Assembly: GCF_018991925.1 (NCBI RefSeq)
Contig: NW_024754898.1
Span: forward strand, 94,501 to 158,500
DNA: 64,000 nucleotides
Direction of reading: 5' to 3'
Origin: Homarus americanus
Taxonomy: Eukaryota; Arthropoda; Malacostraca; Decapoda; Nephropidae
Shown piece by piece: positions 11,406 to 21,735 of this stretch. Numbering within the stretch: the first letter of the stretch is position 1; each line of letters opens with the position of its first letter. The position numbers were made by a program, and so were the translations under genes. The notes beneath the pieces are model-generated. The model was not told the DNA's origin and did not search any database. It worked only from the letters and a program-made list of their open reading frames with translations.

Positions 11406-11520
11406 CATAGGTTGGATGGATATATGAGCAATAGGGGTTGGGTGTAAATGGGGCTGCCCAAAATGGGCCAATAGGCCGGCTGCAGTTTCCTCCATTCTTA
11501 TGTTCTTATGTTCTTATGTT

Positions 11521-11541
11521 AAAACACACACACACACACAC
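11521..11541 (+). repeat. short CA tract joining two LINE tails
   Basis: AAAACACAC-type run lying exactly between the 3' end of the plus-strand LINE and the 3' end of the minus-strand LINE. Confidence 0.7.
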
Positions 11542-11614
11542 TACTTTGCTGTCACTCGGAATCGAGTATGACGATCATCCAGCTATGATACAATGATATG
11601 AGTTATTAAGGATG

Positions 11615-11976
11615 TCACCTAGGTTGGTGAGTTTTAAGGTGATTAAAGAGGCCGATACGGGACCGGCAGAGTCGTTCACAGATGTTGCACATGTGGATGG
11701 TTCCATCTAATGCGGGAGGGGCAGCGTCAGCGTCTTTCCGGCGCTTTGCGCTTGTCTGCCTCGGTTTGCAGTTGGGCTAATTCGAAAGTATTGACACCTC
11801 GTGTGGTGCTCCTCCAAGCGTTATGGTGTGGAGTGATCGTTCCCCAGGTGGGGGGGGGGGTCGATTTGGCACGTTTTCATGTTTGTCTTAGGACTATCCT
11901 GATACCTTTTCAGTTGCCCGCCAGTGCTACGTTTACCATTCGTTAGATGGCCGTAAAGTAGGTGCTTTGGCAGTCT
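11615..11976 (-). pseudogene. LINE C-terminus with C2H2 zinc finger
   Basis: Minus-strand continuation of the host LINE ORF2 beyond the insertion. It begins RLPKHLLYGHLTNGKRS, runs through a frameshift in the C/G run near 11849-11856, and ends in CNICERLCRSRIGLFNHLKTH followed by QPR and a stop (11615-11617). This is a C-x2-C-x12-H-x4-H finger read on minus, a known terminal nucleic-acid-binding module of such LINEs. An extra frameshift lies near 11715. Confidence 0.7.
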
Positions 11977-12922
11977 AAGGGGGGGCCTCTGGCTCTTCAA
12001 AAACGCAATCTCTGGTTACTGCTCAAAAGAGAGTTGTACGGACAATGACCTGCTTGAAAAAACAGATCACACAAGCGAAAAATTTGCTATATTGAAAATT
12101 TTAAAATTCGAAGATATTAACACCTACTGCTGTGCCCTCTTTGTTTACAAATCAATCAATCACTTGCTTGACAATAATTATTTCCACTTCCGGAATAATC
12201 AGAGATACAACTTAAGGCACCCAGAGCTACTAAGACCACCCCCTATGCACTCCTCTCAGTCCCAGACCTCCATAAAATATCAGGTGTGAAGGTGTGGAAC
12301 AATTTACCCCCACCCATCCGAGCAAAGACTACGCTCCCTTCCTTTAAATCATCTCTGAAAAAATATCTATTGTCTAAGTATTAATATTTCTTGTAACAAC
12401 TACTATATTTACAGTACCTGCTTTTGTTGTACCATCAAAACTGTTTTATCGGAAATTATCATGTAAATAGATAAGTAATAACCATTGCAATAAACATAAT
12501 TGCCAACTAGACATAATCCTGACAGCTCTGTCCTCTTGTTCAACCTTATTACTGTACAATCCATGTTGTACTGCTCCCCTATTATACTTATGTTTTTCAA
12601 TTCCACTGTAATTTATGTAGAAAAAAAATAATAATAAACAAATAAAATTAATAAATATTGAAGTGATAACTGTGGTAATATTCTGAGATGTTCTTATTAC
12701 CACCATGCTATTGTACTATTCCAGATGATACTAAATGTTACATAATACTTCCTTGAGATAAATGTATAGTATATATCAGGTGCCTAAAAGAGAGCTCAGG
12801 TTGTCAACTGGCTCAGCCATGTTAATATTGTTATTATTATCCACTCTGTATCTATGTTTTTCTGACTAAATAAACTGTTTCAATTCAATTCAATTCAATT
12901 CAATTCAATTCAATTCAATTCA
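11977..12922 (+). mobile_element. 3' fragment of a third LINE, (CAATT)n tail
   Basis: About 946 bp inserted into the minus-strand LINE in the opposite orientation. Frames near 12000-12383 read as the C-terminus of a LINE ORF2: QKRVVRTMTCL in one frame, then YNLRHPELLRPPP in another, then a conserved VWNNLPPPIRAKTTLPSFKS-like end. A 3' UTR of about 500 bp follows, and a pure CAATT pentamer tail (12881-12922) meets host sequence directly. The 5'-truncation and short tandem tail are typical of target-primed reverse transcription. No clear target-site duplication is visible. Confidence 0.75.
12000..12383 (+). pseudogene. ORF2 C-terminal remnant of inserted LINE
   Basis: Roughly 125 codons of LINE ORF2 C-terminus spread over frames, with the longest open part at 12092-12289. 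Frameshifts occur near 12080 and 12285. The TAA at 12381 ends the conserved LLSKY tail. The catalytic RT part is absent. Confidence 0.65.
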
Positions 12923-13173
12923 ATGTCGTCCATGCTGGTAACATGGCCAGTCCAGCGTAGTTGTGCATGGATAATGGTAGCCTCTATGCTCCTACAGTTG
13001 GTGTCAGCGAGAATACTGGCATTTGTTCTCTTGTCTTCCCAGCGAACTCGGAGGATGGGACGTAGACTACGTTGGTAAAAGTTTGCAAGTGTCTTGAGGT
13101 GCCTCCTGTATGTAACCCATGTTTCACTGCCATATAGCAAGGTGGGGAGGACCACTGCTCGATATACGTGCAA
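12923..13173 (-). pseudogene. minus-strand LINE RT C-terminal region
   Basis: Minus-strand segment reading VYRAVVLPTLLYGSETW and later LRWTGHVTSMDD, conserved landmarks of the region following the RT palm in many LINEs. It is joined to the RT core by a frameshifted gap (13174-13256) and cut after TSMDD by the inserted LINE. Confidence 0.8.
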
Positions 13174-13256
13174 CTTTGTAGATAATTTCAGCTCCCTACA
13201 GGTGAAAATTGGGTACGGATTTTACCAAAGGCTTTAGATGCACATCTGATCTGATG

Positions 13257-13940
13257 TTAAATCTCTTCATCGATGTTCGCGGTGGTGGACAGGTGGGATC
13301 CGAGATACTGAAAGTGGGTAACATTAGAGAGGGTAGTACCGTTAAGCTGGATGGATGGTGGAGGTGTGGCTGAACCAAGGGCAGGTTGAAAGAGAATCTG
13401 AGTCTTATGCACATTCACCTCAAGGCCGAAGTGTGCATACGCATCTGCATAGGTGTTCAGGATCTCCTGTAGGTGGCGTTCAGTGTGAGCGACAATGGTG
13501 AGGTCGTCTGCATACTGAAGTTCAGTAATGGGAGCTGCTGACACCTTTGTTCCTGCCTGGAGTCGTCTTATTTTAAAAAGAACCTTCATCCAGTACTCTG
13601 CGCCTATCCCACGGGCTAAATTGGCACTAGCACGAATAAGGAAGGCAGCCAAGAAAATGGAAAAGAGAGTTGGCGCCAGTACACATCCATGTTTTACCCC
13701 CGTTTGGATGGGGAAAAACTCAGACTGGGTGCCATTGTGCAGGACACTGCCGTTCATGCCGTCGTGGAGTTGCCTCACAATGGGGATGAATTTTGGTGGG
13801 CAGCCAAACCGGCTGAGGGTCCGCCAGATGGCTTCCATGTTGACCGAGTCAAAGGCAATGGTTAGGTCGATGAAGGCCATGTACAGGTCACGACGCTGTT
13901 CTCTGCACTTTTCCTGTATCTGGCGAGCAGCAAAGATCAA
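13257..13940 (-). pseudogene. reverse transcriptase core, minus-strand LINE
   Basis: An uninterrupted 227-codon frame with the RT palm: motif A MAFIDLTIAFD (Asp about residue 25), motif B GVKHGCVLAPTLFS (about residues 81-94) and motif C QYADD (Asp 145-146). The catalytic triad is therefore intact in this stretch. Motif D/E-like LEVNVHKTQILFQP and FQYLGSHLS follow. Flanking parts of ORF2 are frameshifted, so the whole protein is not made. The first Met is internal; the real N-terminus lies upstream. Confidence 0.85.
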
Positions 13941-14199
13941 GTCAGTGGTGATACGTGATGGTCTAAAGCCACACTGAGATTCCGGGAGGAAGTTTTCCGC
14001 CTCTGTTTAGGAGGACTTGGGTGATAATCTTGCCAGATACGGACAGTAGCGAGATCCCGCGGTAGTTGCCAGTCTGATCGGTCTCTCTTGTTCTTATAAA
14101 TATTGACGATGGAGGCGTCTTTAAGAGCTTGGGGGATTTCCTCCTTTTCCCATATATTCTCCAGGAGAGATTGGAGACGGCTAGTAAGCAGAGGTCCTC

Positions 14200-14202
<3 letters not shown>
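13941..14202 (-). pseudogene. N-terminal RT segment, minus-strand LINE
   Basis: Minus-strand reading from the CA tract: LTSRLQSLLENIWEKEEIP, then ALKDASIVNIYKNKRDRSD and, in a shifted frame, NYRGISLLSVSGKIITQVLL. These are RT fingers-domain motifs. The element is 5'-truncated here and lacks any endonuclease. Confidence 0.75.
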
Positions 14203-14239
<37 letters not shown>

Positions 14240-14260
14240 TTCCAGGAAGACGAGGATGAA

Positions 14261-14320
<60 letters not shown>
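14202..14320. repeat. (CA)n / (GT)n inverted pair
   Basis: CA run (14202-14238) and GT run (14264-14320) separated by 25 bp. They are reverse complements and could pair as a stem of up to about 37 bp. The run marks the 5' truncation point of the minus-strand LINE. Confidence 0.9.
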
Positions 14321-14321
<1 letters not shown>

Positions 14322-14414
14322 CCAGGCTGGGGTGGACAAGACGCTCCCCGAGTGGTGCAAACTGACGTATCCTGAATGTTAACACAGGTGATATATTATA
14401 AGACCCAGGGATAT

Positions 14415-14590
14415 GATGCTTGTGTTGGAGGAACGTGATGCTTGTGTTGGAGGAACGTGATGCTTGTGTTGGAGGAACGTGACGCTTGTGTTGGAGGAAC
14501 GTGGTGCTTGTGTTGGAGGAACGTGATGCTTGTGTTGGAGGAACGTGGTGCTTGTGTTGGAGGAACGTGATGCTTGTGTTGGAGGAACGT
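14415..14590 (+). repeat. 22-bp minisatellite, 8 copies
   Basis: Eight units starting GATGCTTGTGTTGGAGGAAC, varying only at the second to fourth bases (GATG, GACG, GGTG), then a partial unit. In the second half GGTG and GATG units alternate, a two-unit higher-order pattern. Confidence 0.9.
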
Positions 14591-15015
14591 GGTGCCTGCT
14601 GGTGGTGGTGAGGGGTGGCTACGTGTGAGACCCTGCCTGTCAATTGATATTTTCCACGAAGTTCAGCACCAGGGAGGGGCCTGTGCTGAGGGCAGATCCA
14701 GTTTTATTTCACTCTACGAATATATCAGCTAATATTTCGGTCATGCTTCACACAGAACTAGACATAATCATACTAGTAGCTAAGCTTAGACCAGATAACC
14801 CTGAGTTATATACTGTATCTAGTGTACCACAAACAAGAGCTAAATATTCACCTCATTAGAAGCTAAATTCTGACCAGACTCTCAGCCAACTTTTACCACA
14901 CTGCTCAGGCCATAACTCATATAAGAGCAAATAACATCATCTTCGGCGTTTATAACCATCTTCTACCCCAAAGGCACCTACTCGTCGAGTCATGGCGTCC
15001 TATATGTACATGTTA

Positions 15016-15067
<52 letters not shown>

Positions 15068-16322
15068 TACTGTACTGGAATATGTGGGCCAGAATATCGG
15101 ATGATTCACCTGGAAGCGTGCCAGAATTAGCACACAGCCACGCCATCTTACCAAAGATTCTGAGAGCTACTTTCCTCGTCGTCGCTCCCTCGACAACCAG
15201 ACAACCTGCTAGTAAGAGCAGAGTTAGCGATAAAGTGGTGCCATAATCTAGGTGGACAAGAAATGTATCTGAAATAATCTGCACGATGAACAACCTCACT
15301 TAACCTTACCTAGGGTAGGTATGATTAATGTTAAGCAAGGTTAAAGTAGGTTAGGTATTGCTAGGTTAAGTTAGGTTTGGTTGTGTCAATGCATTTTGCA
15401 TTATTTTCCTCCACTACAGAACTTAGGTTGATATATCACTCCCAGACGACCATCGCCCAGTCCTCACTACTGCCCCACCACAGTGTAGGTGTAACTCTCC
15501 CGCACCACAACACACCACGTACAGTGACGCCTCAACAGCTGCTGTAGTAAACTGGCAACATACATGTAATAACAGTAAGACGATTATTACCGTTATTATC
15601 TAATGACAAACATAACAGTTAACAATTACTCGTATTTTAGTGTCAAGTCATACGGGGCTAAAAATATATCATAGACAGTGCAGTAACTACCTTGGGAGCC
15701 AAGCAAGGTGATTAACTACAATTATGTATATCTATTTATCTATTCGATCCTACAAAAATTTTCTTGCTAGGACAGACGGTGGGCGGCAGGTGAAGGCCTC
15801 CGGACTCTTAGTATTCAGCAGCAAGTTGGCAGGATGATACTACATCTAAGGCAAGCACACTCATTTTATTATCACCATTATTCCTTTCCAATATCATCAC
15901 AACAATTGTTATCATCGTTATTATCATTAACATTACAAGCATCATGACTAGTGAGAGGAACCGGGCAGCGCAAGAAGGCCATCAGTTAACGCAGCTCCAA
16001 CACGCTCCAGGAACAACATTGTCCACTATGATTAATGTCCCTGACCAGCCCTCAACTCTCCTGCCACGCTATTATTTCCCTACACACAACCCCCTCACAC
16101 TGTTACCACCTCTTGCTCCCACCTTCTTCCCAGCCAACATAAAACATTCTGCAACATTTAAACATCCACTACTGTTACATCAATCATAACACTAAAGCAT
16201 ATTTTGATGAATGATTCGCCTGTCACCCTATACCATTATAGATATACATAACTATATCTTGTTTCACTATCCCGTCACAATAAAAATAAACATTTCCATC
16301 GTATTTACAACAAAATAAACAC
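14591..16322. other. unique sequence, no gene supported
   Basis: Holds a TA/GA microsatellite (annotated), TTAGG-like degenerate pentamers at 15300-15385 and several frames below 85 codons without domains. Confidence 0.5.
15015..15065 (+). repeat. (TA)n(GA)n compound microsatellite
   Basis: TA run 15015-15028 passing directly into a GA run to 15065. Confidence 0.9.
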
Positions 16323-16431
16323 TACATACATACATACATACATACATACATACATACATACATACATAAATACATACATACATACAAACATACATACATA
16401 CATACATAAGTGTGTGTGTATGTATGTGTGT
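16323..16431 (+). repeat. (CATA)n microsatellite with GT end
   Basis: Tetranucleotide CATA/TACA run 16323-16408 with three substitutions, followed by GT/GTAT to about 16431. Confidence 0.9.
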
Positions 16432-16531
16432 CACTAGTTAGTGTGTTGGTCTCCACAACAAGCTGAAGGCTAATCCTCTATCCTAATGAGATCAACAGCA
16501 CGCTGGAGACGTTCTCGGCTCTTGCAAATGA

Positions 16532-16714
16532 CAATCGCTTAATGCGCCTCACTATATATTGCGTAACTCAACCAACACTACACCCTGTGCTACACCTCAC
16601 ACTAATACTCCGCGATGTCTTACACCCCACAATCGCTTAATGCGCCTCACTATATATTGCGTAACTCAACCAACACTACACCCTGTGCTACACCTCACAC
16701 TAATACTCCGCGAT
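16532..16714 (+). repeat. identical 85-bp direct duplication
   Basis: An 85-bp sequence beginning CAATCGCTTAATGCGCC and ending ACTCCGCGAT occurs at 16532-16616 and again at 16630-16714 with no difference that I can see. The 13-bp spacer resembles the CACCCCACA motif of the following minisatellite. Confidence 0.9.
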
Positions 16715-18048
16715 ACACCCCCACACCAGCTACAGCCCCGTCTTACACCCCACACCAGCTACAGCCCCGTCTTACACCCCACACCAGCTACACCCCTGTC
16801 TTATACCCCGTGCAACACGCCACACCAGCTACACACCCTGTCTTACACCCGTGCTACACCCCTACACCAGCTACACCCCTGTCTTCACTCCACACCAGCT
16901 ACACCCCTGTCTTACACCCGAGCTATACACCACACCAGCTACAGCCCTGTCTTTCACCCCACACCAGCTAATAATTCTGTCTTACACCCAAGCATAATTC
17001 CCACACCAGCACCCCTGTCTTTACACCCTTGCGCCCAGCGAGCATCTGTCTTACACGAGTGCTACACCCACACCAGCTACAATTCTGTCTTTACAATTCT
17101 GTCTTAGCGGTTCCCTGTCTTACACCGTGCTACACCCCCACACCAGCTACACTTGTCTACACGAGAGGCCACACCCCTGCACCAGCTACACCTGTCATAC
17201 ACCCCACACCAGCTACACCCCTGTTCACACCCGTGCTACACCCCACACCAGCTACACCCTGTCTGAGCACTCCAAAGCACACCCCACACCACACACTGCC
17301 CACACCCCTGCACCAGATACACCCCTGTTCCTACACCTGTGCTACACCCCACACCAGCTACACCCCTCACCACACCTGTACACACCCCACACACCAGCCA
17401 CACCCCTGTCTTACACCCGTGCTACACCCCACACCAAAGCCACACTCTGTCTTACACCTGTGCTACACCCCACACCAGCTACACCCCTGTCTTACACCTG
17501 TGCTACACCCTACACCAGGGCCACACTCTGTCTTACACCCGTGCCACCCCACACCAGCTACACCCCTGTCTTACACCCTGCACCAGCTACACCTCTGTTC
17601 ACACCTGCCACGCACACCCCACACCAGCCACACCTGTCTTACACCTGTGCTACACCCCACACCAAAGGCTACACCCCTGTCTTACACCTGTGCTACACCC
17701 CACACCATTTACAATTCTGTCTTACATAATTCTGCACCAGTTGTACACTCTGTTCACACTGCCATACACCCCACACTGAAGCATACCCTGTCTTACACCT
17801 GCATAATTCCTCACACCAGCTACAATTTCTGTCTTGTACCCCACACCACAGCACCTGTTCATACCTGTGCCACCCCTGCACCAGCCACACCTGTCATAAT
17901 CTCTATTAACTAGCTACACCTGTCTTTTATAATTCATACACCCCACACCAGCTACACCCCTGTCTTACACCCGTCATACACCCCACACCAGCTACACCCC
18001 TGTCTTACACCCGTCATACACCCCACACCAGCTACACCCCGTCTTCAC
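16715..18048 (+). repeat. about 40-bp minisatellite, C/A-rich
   Basis: Degenerate tandem units built from CACCAGCTACACCCCTGTCT plus TACACCTGTGCTACACCCCA. Many units are shortened, giving roughly 35 copies. The three overlapping Thr/Pro/His-rich plus frames (up to 294 codons) are artefacts of the stop-poor unit, whose 40-bp period cycles frames. Confidence 0.9.
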
Positions 18049-18074
18049 CCCGCGTTAACACCTTGTAACGCGGG
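18049..18074. other. hairpin at the array end
   Basis: CCCGCGTTA (18049-18057) and TAACGCGGG (18066-18074) form a perfect 9-bp stem with an 8-base loop, precisely where the 40-bp array stops and AT-rich unique sequence begins. Confidence 0.7.
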
Positions 18075-18855
18075 TATATATATGTTTTACGATTAAATTA
18101 ATTTTTTACCGAGGTTGAGTAATGGTTGATTAAATATTATTATCTGCTTTAGTTAATTCTGTCCTTGAATGAAGTGAATCAATAATTATCCAAAGAATAA
18201 AATAAATTAATAATCTCCCTCATTTTTCTGTTTCCGTGATGAAGAAAGAGCAATAACCGGTCTTACTGACTGACACCCCCCCCACCCACAGTTTCTCACG
18301 GCATCAGTTTGTGTCCGTAACCTCCAAACAACATCGTGCTTTAAGTGCTTCTAGGGCCAAAGTGTTCCAGAGAAAGTTCGCCTAGTAATGGATAGTTTGT
18401 TCATTATCCCTACCCTACACCCTATCCTACACCCTACGCTACACCCCCCACGTTACACCTTACCCAACACCTTACGCTACAGCTTATTACACCCCCACGC
18501 AACAACCCCACGCTACACCTTACCCTACACCCCACGTTACACCCCACACTACACCCTGCCCTACAAGACGGCTGGCAACTCCTGAGGAAATATTCAGCGG
18601 CTTTTATACTTTTTTTTTGCACTTTTTAAGCGAGAAAAAAATCTTGCTGTACATAAAACCGGTGTGAATATATTACTGTAGCTGCGAGACGTGAAATATA
18701 TACTTAAGTTTTATTTCCTTTCCTTTCTTCACGTGTTAAGAAGCAGCTTTAATATAAGAAAACATCCCTCGCTTTCGAAAGACATACTAGACAAACTGTA
18801 CTTGTCAGGTCAGGAGAGGCGGATAAATGAGTTGACTAAAAACAGCAAGAAATCT
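18075..18855. other. unique sequence plus TACACC-rich patch
   Basis: Includes a degenerate TACACCCCACG-like patch at 18407-18565, similar in composition to the array upstream. No coding support. Confidence 0.55.
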
Positions 18856-18895
18856 TAAGTTAGGTTAGGTTAGGTTAGGTTAGGTTAGGTTAGGT
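18856..18895 (+). repeat. interstitial (TTAGG)n
   Basis: Eight or so consecutive TTAGG pentamers, the arthropod telomere unit, in an internal position. Confidence 0.9.
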
Positions 18896-18995
18896 AAATG
18901 AAATAGACAGGTGAAAAACACTGAGAAACATTGGCAGCTGCTGAAAACAAACAGAAACTTTGCTATCAGGTGACAAATAAGAGTTTGGTAAGACA

Positions 18996-18997
<2 letters not shown>

Positions 18998-19038
<41 letters not shown>
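18998..19038 (+). repeat. (GT)n microsatellite
   Basis: Uninterrupted GT run of about 41 bp. Confidence 0.9.
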
Positions 19039-19042
<4 letters not shown>

Positions 19043-19128
19043 CGGCGGCGACTTAGGGAAGAACTATCAAGGTTGAGACGAGGTAATGGCCGTGTTGATG
19101 GGCGGCGTCGTTCTCTGTGATGGTCCTG

Positions 19129-19590
19129 CTGCGGGAGCCTCGACCTGCCTACCACCGCTGCGGGAGCCTCGACCTGCCTACCACCGCTGCGGGAGCCTCG
19201 ACCTGCCTACCACCGCTGCGGGAGCCTAGACCTGCCTACCACCGCTGCGGGAGCCTCGACCTGCCTACCACCGCTGCGGGAGCCTAGACCTGCCTACCAC
19301 CGCTGCGGGAGCCTCGACCTGCCTACCACCGCTGCGGGAGCCTCGACTTGCCTACCACCGCTGCGGGAGCCTCGACTTGCCTACCACCGCTGCTGGAGCC
19401 TCGACCTGCCTGCCACCGCTGCGGGAGCCTCGGCCTGCGTGCCACCGCTGCGGGAGCCTCGAGTTGCTTGCCACAGCTGCTGGAGCCTCGACCTGCCTGC
19501 CACCGCTGTGGGAGCCTCTACCTGCCTACCACCGCAGCTGGAGCCTCGACCTGTCTGCCACTGCTGCTGGAGCCCGACCTGCCAGTCACT
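19129..19590 (+). repeat. 29-bp minisatellite, about 16 copies
   Basis: Units begin TGCGGGAGCCTCGACCTGCC followed by TACCACCGC. The array is GC-rich, with homogeneous copies on the left and increasingly diverged copies on the right (TGCTGGAGCC variants). The array ends where a tRNA-like sequence begins. Confidence 0.95.
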
Positions 19591-19597
19591 GTTGAGG

Positions 19598-19800
19598 CAT
19601 GGCTCACTGGCGTAATGGTTAGCACTTTGGACTCCTGGATCCAGGAATCCCGCGTTCTAGCCTCGGTGATTCCTGGATTTTTTTGTCTTTGAAGTTCCAC
19701 CTTGTGGTGTGGTGGACATCGTTCTACTCTTACAAGCGAGAGCTCCTGGGTACGATTCCTCTGTGATGTGGGACTTTGGGCAGGTCCCTCTTTCTTACCA
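19598..19800 (+). mobile_element. tRNA-Gln-like SINE head with second tRNA-like unit
   Basis: TGGCGTAATGGTTAGCAC (from about 19608) closely matches the A-box region of tRNA-Gln, followed by TTTGGACTC. A B-box-like GCGTTCTAGCCTCGG lies at about 19652-19666. The anticodon loop has an extra base and the acceptor stem does not close, so this is not a functional tRNA. After a T-run, a second tRNA-like block has A-box-like GTGGTGTGGTGGAC (about 19706) and B-box-like GGGTACGATTCC (about 19748). The best reading is a tRNA-derived SINE, possibly dimeric. The 3' end is not defined. Confidence 0.5.
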
Positions 19801-20480
19801 TGTTTGGCGTCACGTGCCTGGGCAGTCTGAACACACCCCAGTGTTCCTCCCCCAGTTGGGTCGTGGGTGGGCTGCTTCTAGACGTGATAGCGTGAGCGTA
19901 CGGGTTATAAGTAGGTCCTAGACTAAGGGGCCCAGGTGTTTGGACCCGACAAGAAAGATGTCACTCAGAGCCTCAGACCGACATTTCCATAACCTGAAAT
20001 TATTGAGCCATCACAGGTGTATACGACTATACCGGTGGTCAAATAAATTTCCTTTGTAAAATAATTTCAGTTCACAGTTTTACCTTCTTTTCCTGTTTTG
20101 CTCCTTTTTATTTTTCTTCACAAGAAGACAAGGTTACACAGACACGGAAACAGACAAGAAACTGATAAATTAAACTAACAGACTAAGTTATAGATGAGTG
20201 AACTTAGACACAAACTGTTTAAATCAAATAAAAAAGATCTGCTGGTTCAGTTAAACAAATTCAAACAACAAATCGATATAAGACAAGACAGACAGACAAG
20301 CCACAGAGAAATAACCATAGATACACTTGAGAATAGAATGACGAGAGGAAAACAGACAGACACACACACACACATAAAGACAAAAGCCATAAACTTCAAC
20401 AGTATGGGTGTGACAGACTGGTGCAGCTTGTAAAAGTAATTTCATGTAGACAATATTTTCTCTTGTCATAAAAATAGCGT
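19801..20480. other. unique sequence, no gene supported
   Basis: May contain the SINE 3' body. It is otherwise AT-rich with AGACA-rich stretches (20130-20370) and no domain-bearing frame. Confidence 0.45.
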
Positions 20481-20489
20481 TTTGTTTGA

Positions 20490-20998
<509 letters not shown>

Positions 20999-21139
20999 AC
21001 AGAAGGGGAGTGAAGAAGGAAGAAAGATAACAGTGGGGAGTTAACAGGAGAGAAGAGTTCATTACTCTCCCCTCCCTTACACTGATCTACACTGACACAA
21101 GGTCAACCACACTTCAGTATCCCCTCTCCTCTATGTCTC

Positions 21140-21345
21140 TACTCTCACTCACTCGCACCGATTCCCTCACTCTCACTCACTCTCTCACTCGCACTCATTC
21201 CCTCACTCTCACTCACTCTCTCACTCGCACTCATTCCCTCACTCTCACTCACTCCCTCACTCGCACTCATTCCCCACTCTCACTCACTCTCACCTGCACT
21301 CATTCCCCACTCACTCACTCCCCTCACTCGCACTCATTCCCTCCG
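21140..21345 (+). repeat. 36-bp CT/CA minisatellite
   Basis: Units composed of CTCACTCTCACTCACTC then CTCACTCGCACTCATTCC, about five copies, the last ones shortened. Confidence 0.85.
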
Positions 21346-21394
21346 TTAATGTCCACAGCATCTTCCTTGTTCACTCCTCCTCCTCTCTCTCTCC

Positions 21395-21735
21395 TCCTCC
21401 AGGTACCACCTCTGTCTCTCTCTCTCTCCAGGTACCACCTCCCTCTCTCCTCCTCCAGGTACTCAACCCCCTCTCTCCTCCTCCAGGTACCAATTCTTCC
21501 TCTCTCCTCCTCCAGGTACCACCCTCTCCTCCTCCAGGTACCCCCCCTCTCTCTCTCTCTCTCCTCCTCCAGGTACCCACCCTCCTCTCTCTCTCTCCTC
21601 CTCCAGGTACCACCTCCCTCTCTCTCTCCCTCCCTCCAGGTACCACCCCTCCTCCCCAGGCACCACCCTCCCCCCCCCTCCTCCAGGTACCACCTCCCCC
21701 CCCTCCTCCTGCAGGTACCACCCCTCCCAAGTATC
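21395..21735 (+). repeat. pyrimidine minisatellite with repeated CAGGTAC
   Basis: Eleven AGGTAC motifs (from 21401 to 21713) plus one AGGCAC, spaced 20-35 bp and each preceded by a CTCTCCTCCTCC pyrimidine run. The short Gly/Glu-rich minus frames are translations of this array. Confidence 0.9.

Larger units (their letters stand above)
7693..11520 (+). mobile_element. CR1/L2-like non-LTR retrotransposon (decayed)
   Basis: A nearly full-length LINE of about 3.8 kb, with ORF1 (7713-8533), ORF2 (8542-11405) and a 3' end made of three 8-bp TTCTTATG units (11494-11520). The 5' boundary is not certain; I place it just before ORF1. Short 8-bp terminal repeats, an SGNH-type esterase in ORF1 and an apurinic-like endonuclease plus RT in ORF2 are all known from the CR1/L2 group. 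Every frame has stops or frameshifts, so this copy is dead. No target-site duplication is evident, which is common for CR1-type elements. Confidence 0.85.
11542..14202 (-). mobile_element. minus-strand LINE with C2H2 tail, interrupted
   Basis: 5'-truncated LINE on the minus strand. Its N-most visible part (LTSRLQSLLENIW...) starts beside a CA microsatellite at about 14202. The RT core is 13940-13257, the C-terminal RT region 13173-12923, and the ORF end with a C2H2 finger 11976-11615. Between 12922 and 11977 the reading is interrupted by another LINE inserted on the opposite strand. The host ORF resumes across the gap almost exactly: TSMDD on one side and RLPKHLLYG on the other. The clade is not certain. 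A YADD RT followed by WTGHVT and a terminal zinc finger is a familiar metazoan LINE layout. Confidence 0.8.

Noticed and set aside
16559..17913. Plus-strand Thr/Pro/His-rich frames up to 294 codons
   Set aside because: Translation of the 40-bp array. The unit has no stops and its period rotates through frames.
18856..18895. Chromosome end at the TTAGG tract
   Set aside because: It is about 40 bp long and surrounded by unique sequence on both sides; interstitial.
19598..19680. Functional tRNA-Gln gene
   Set aside because: The A-box region matches well, but the anticodon loop has an extra base and the acceptor arms do not pair, so a SINE or pseudo-tRNA is more likely.
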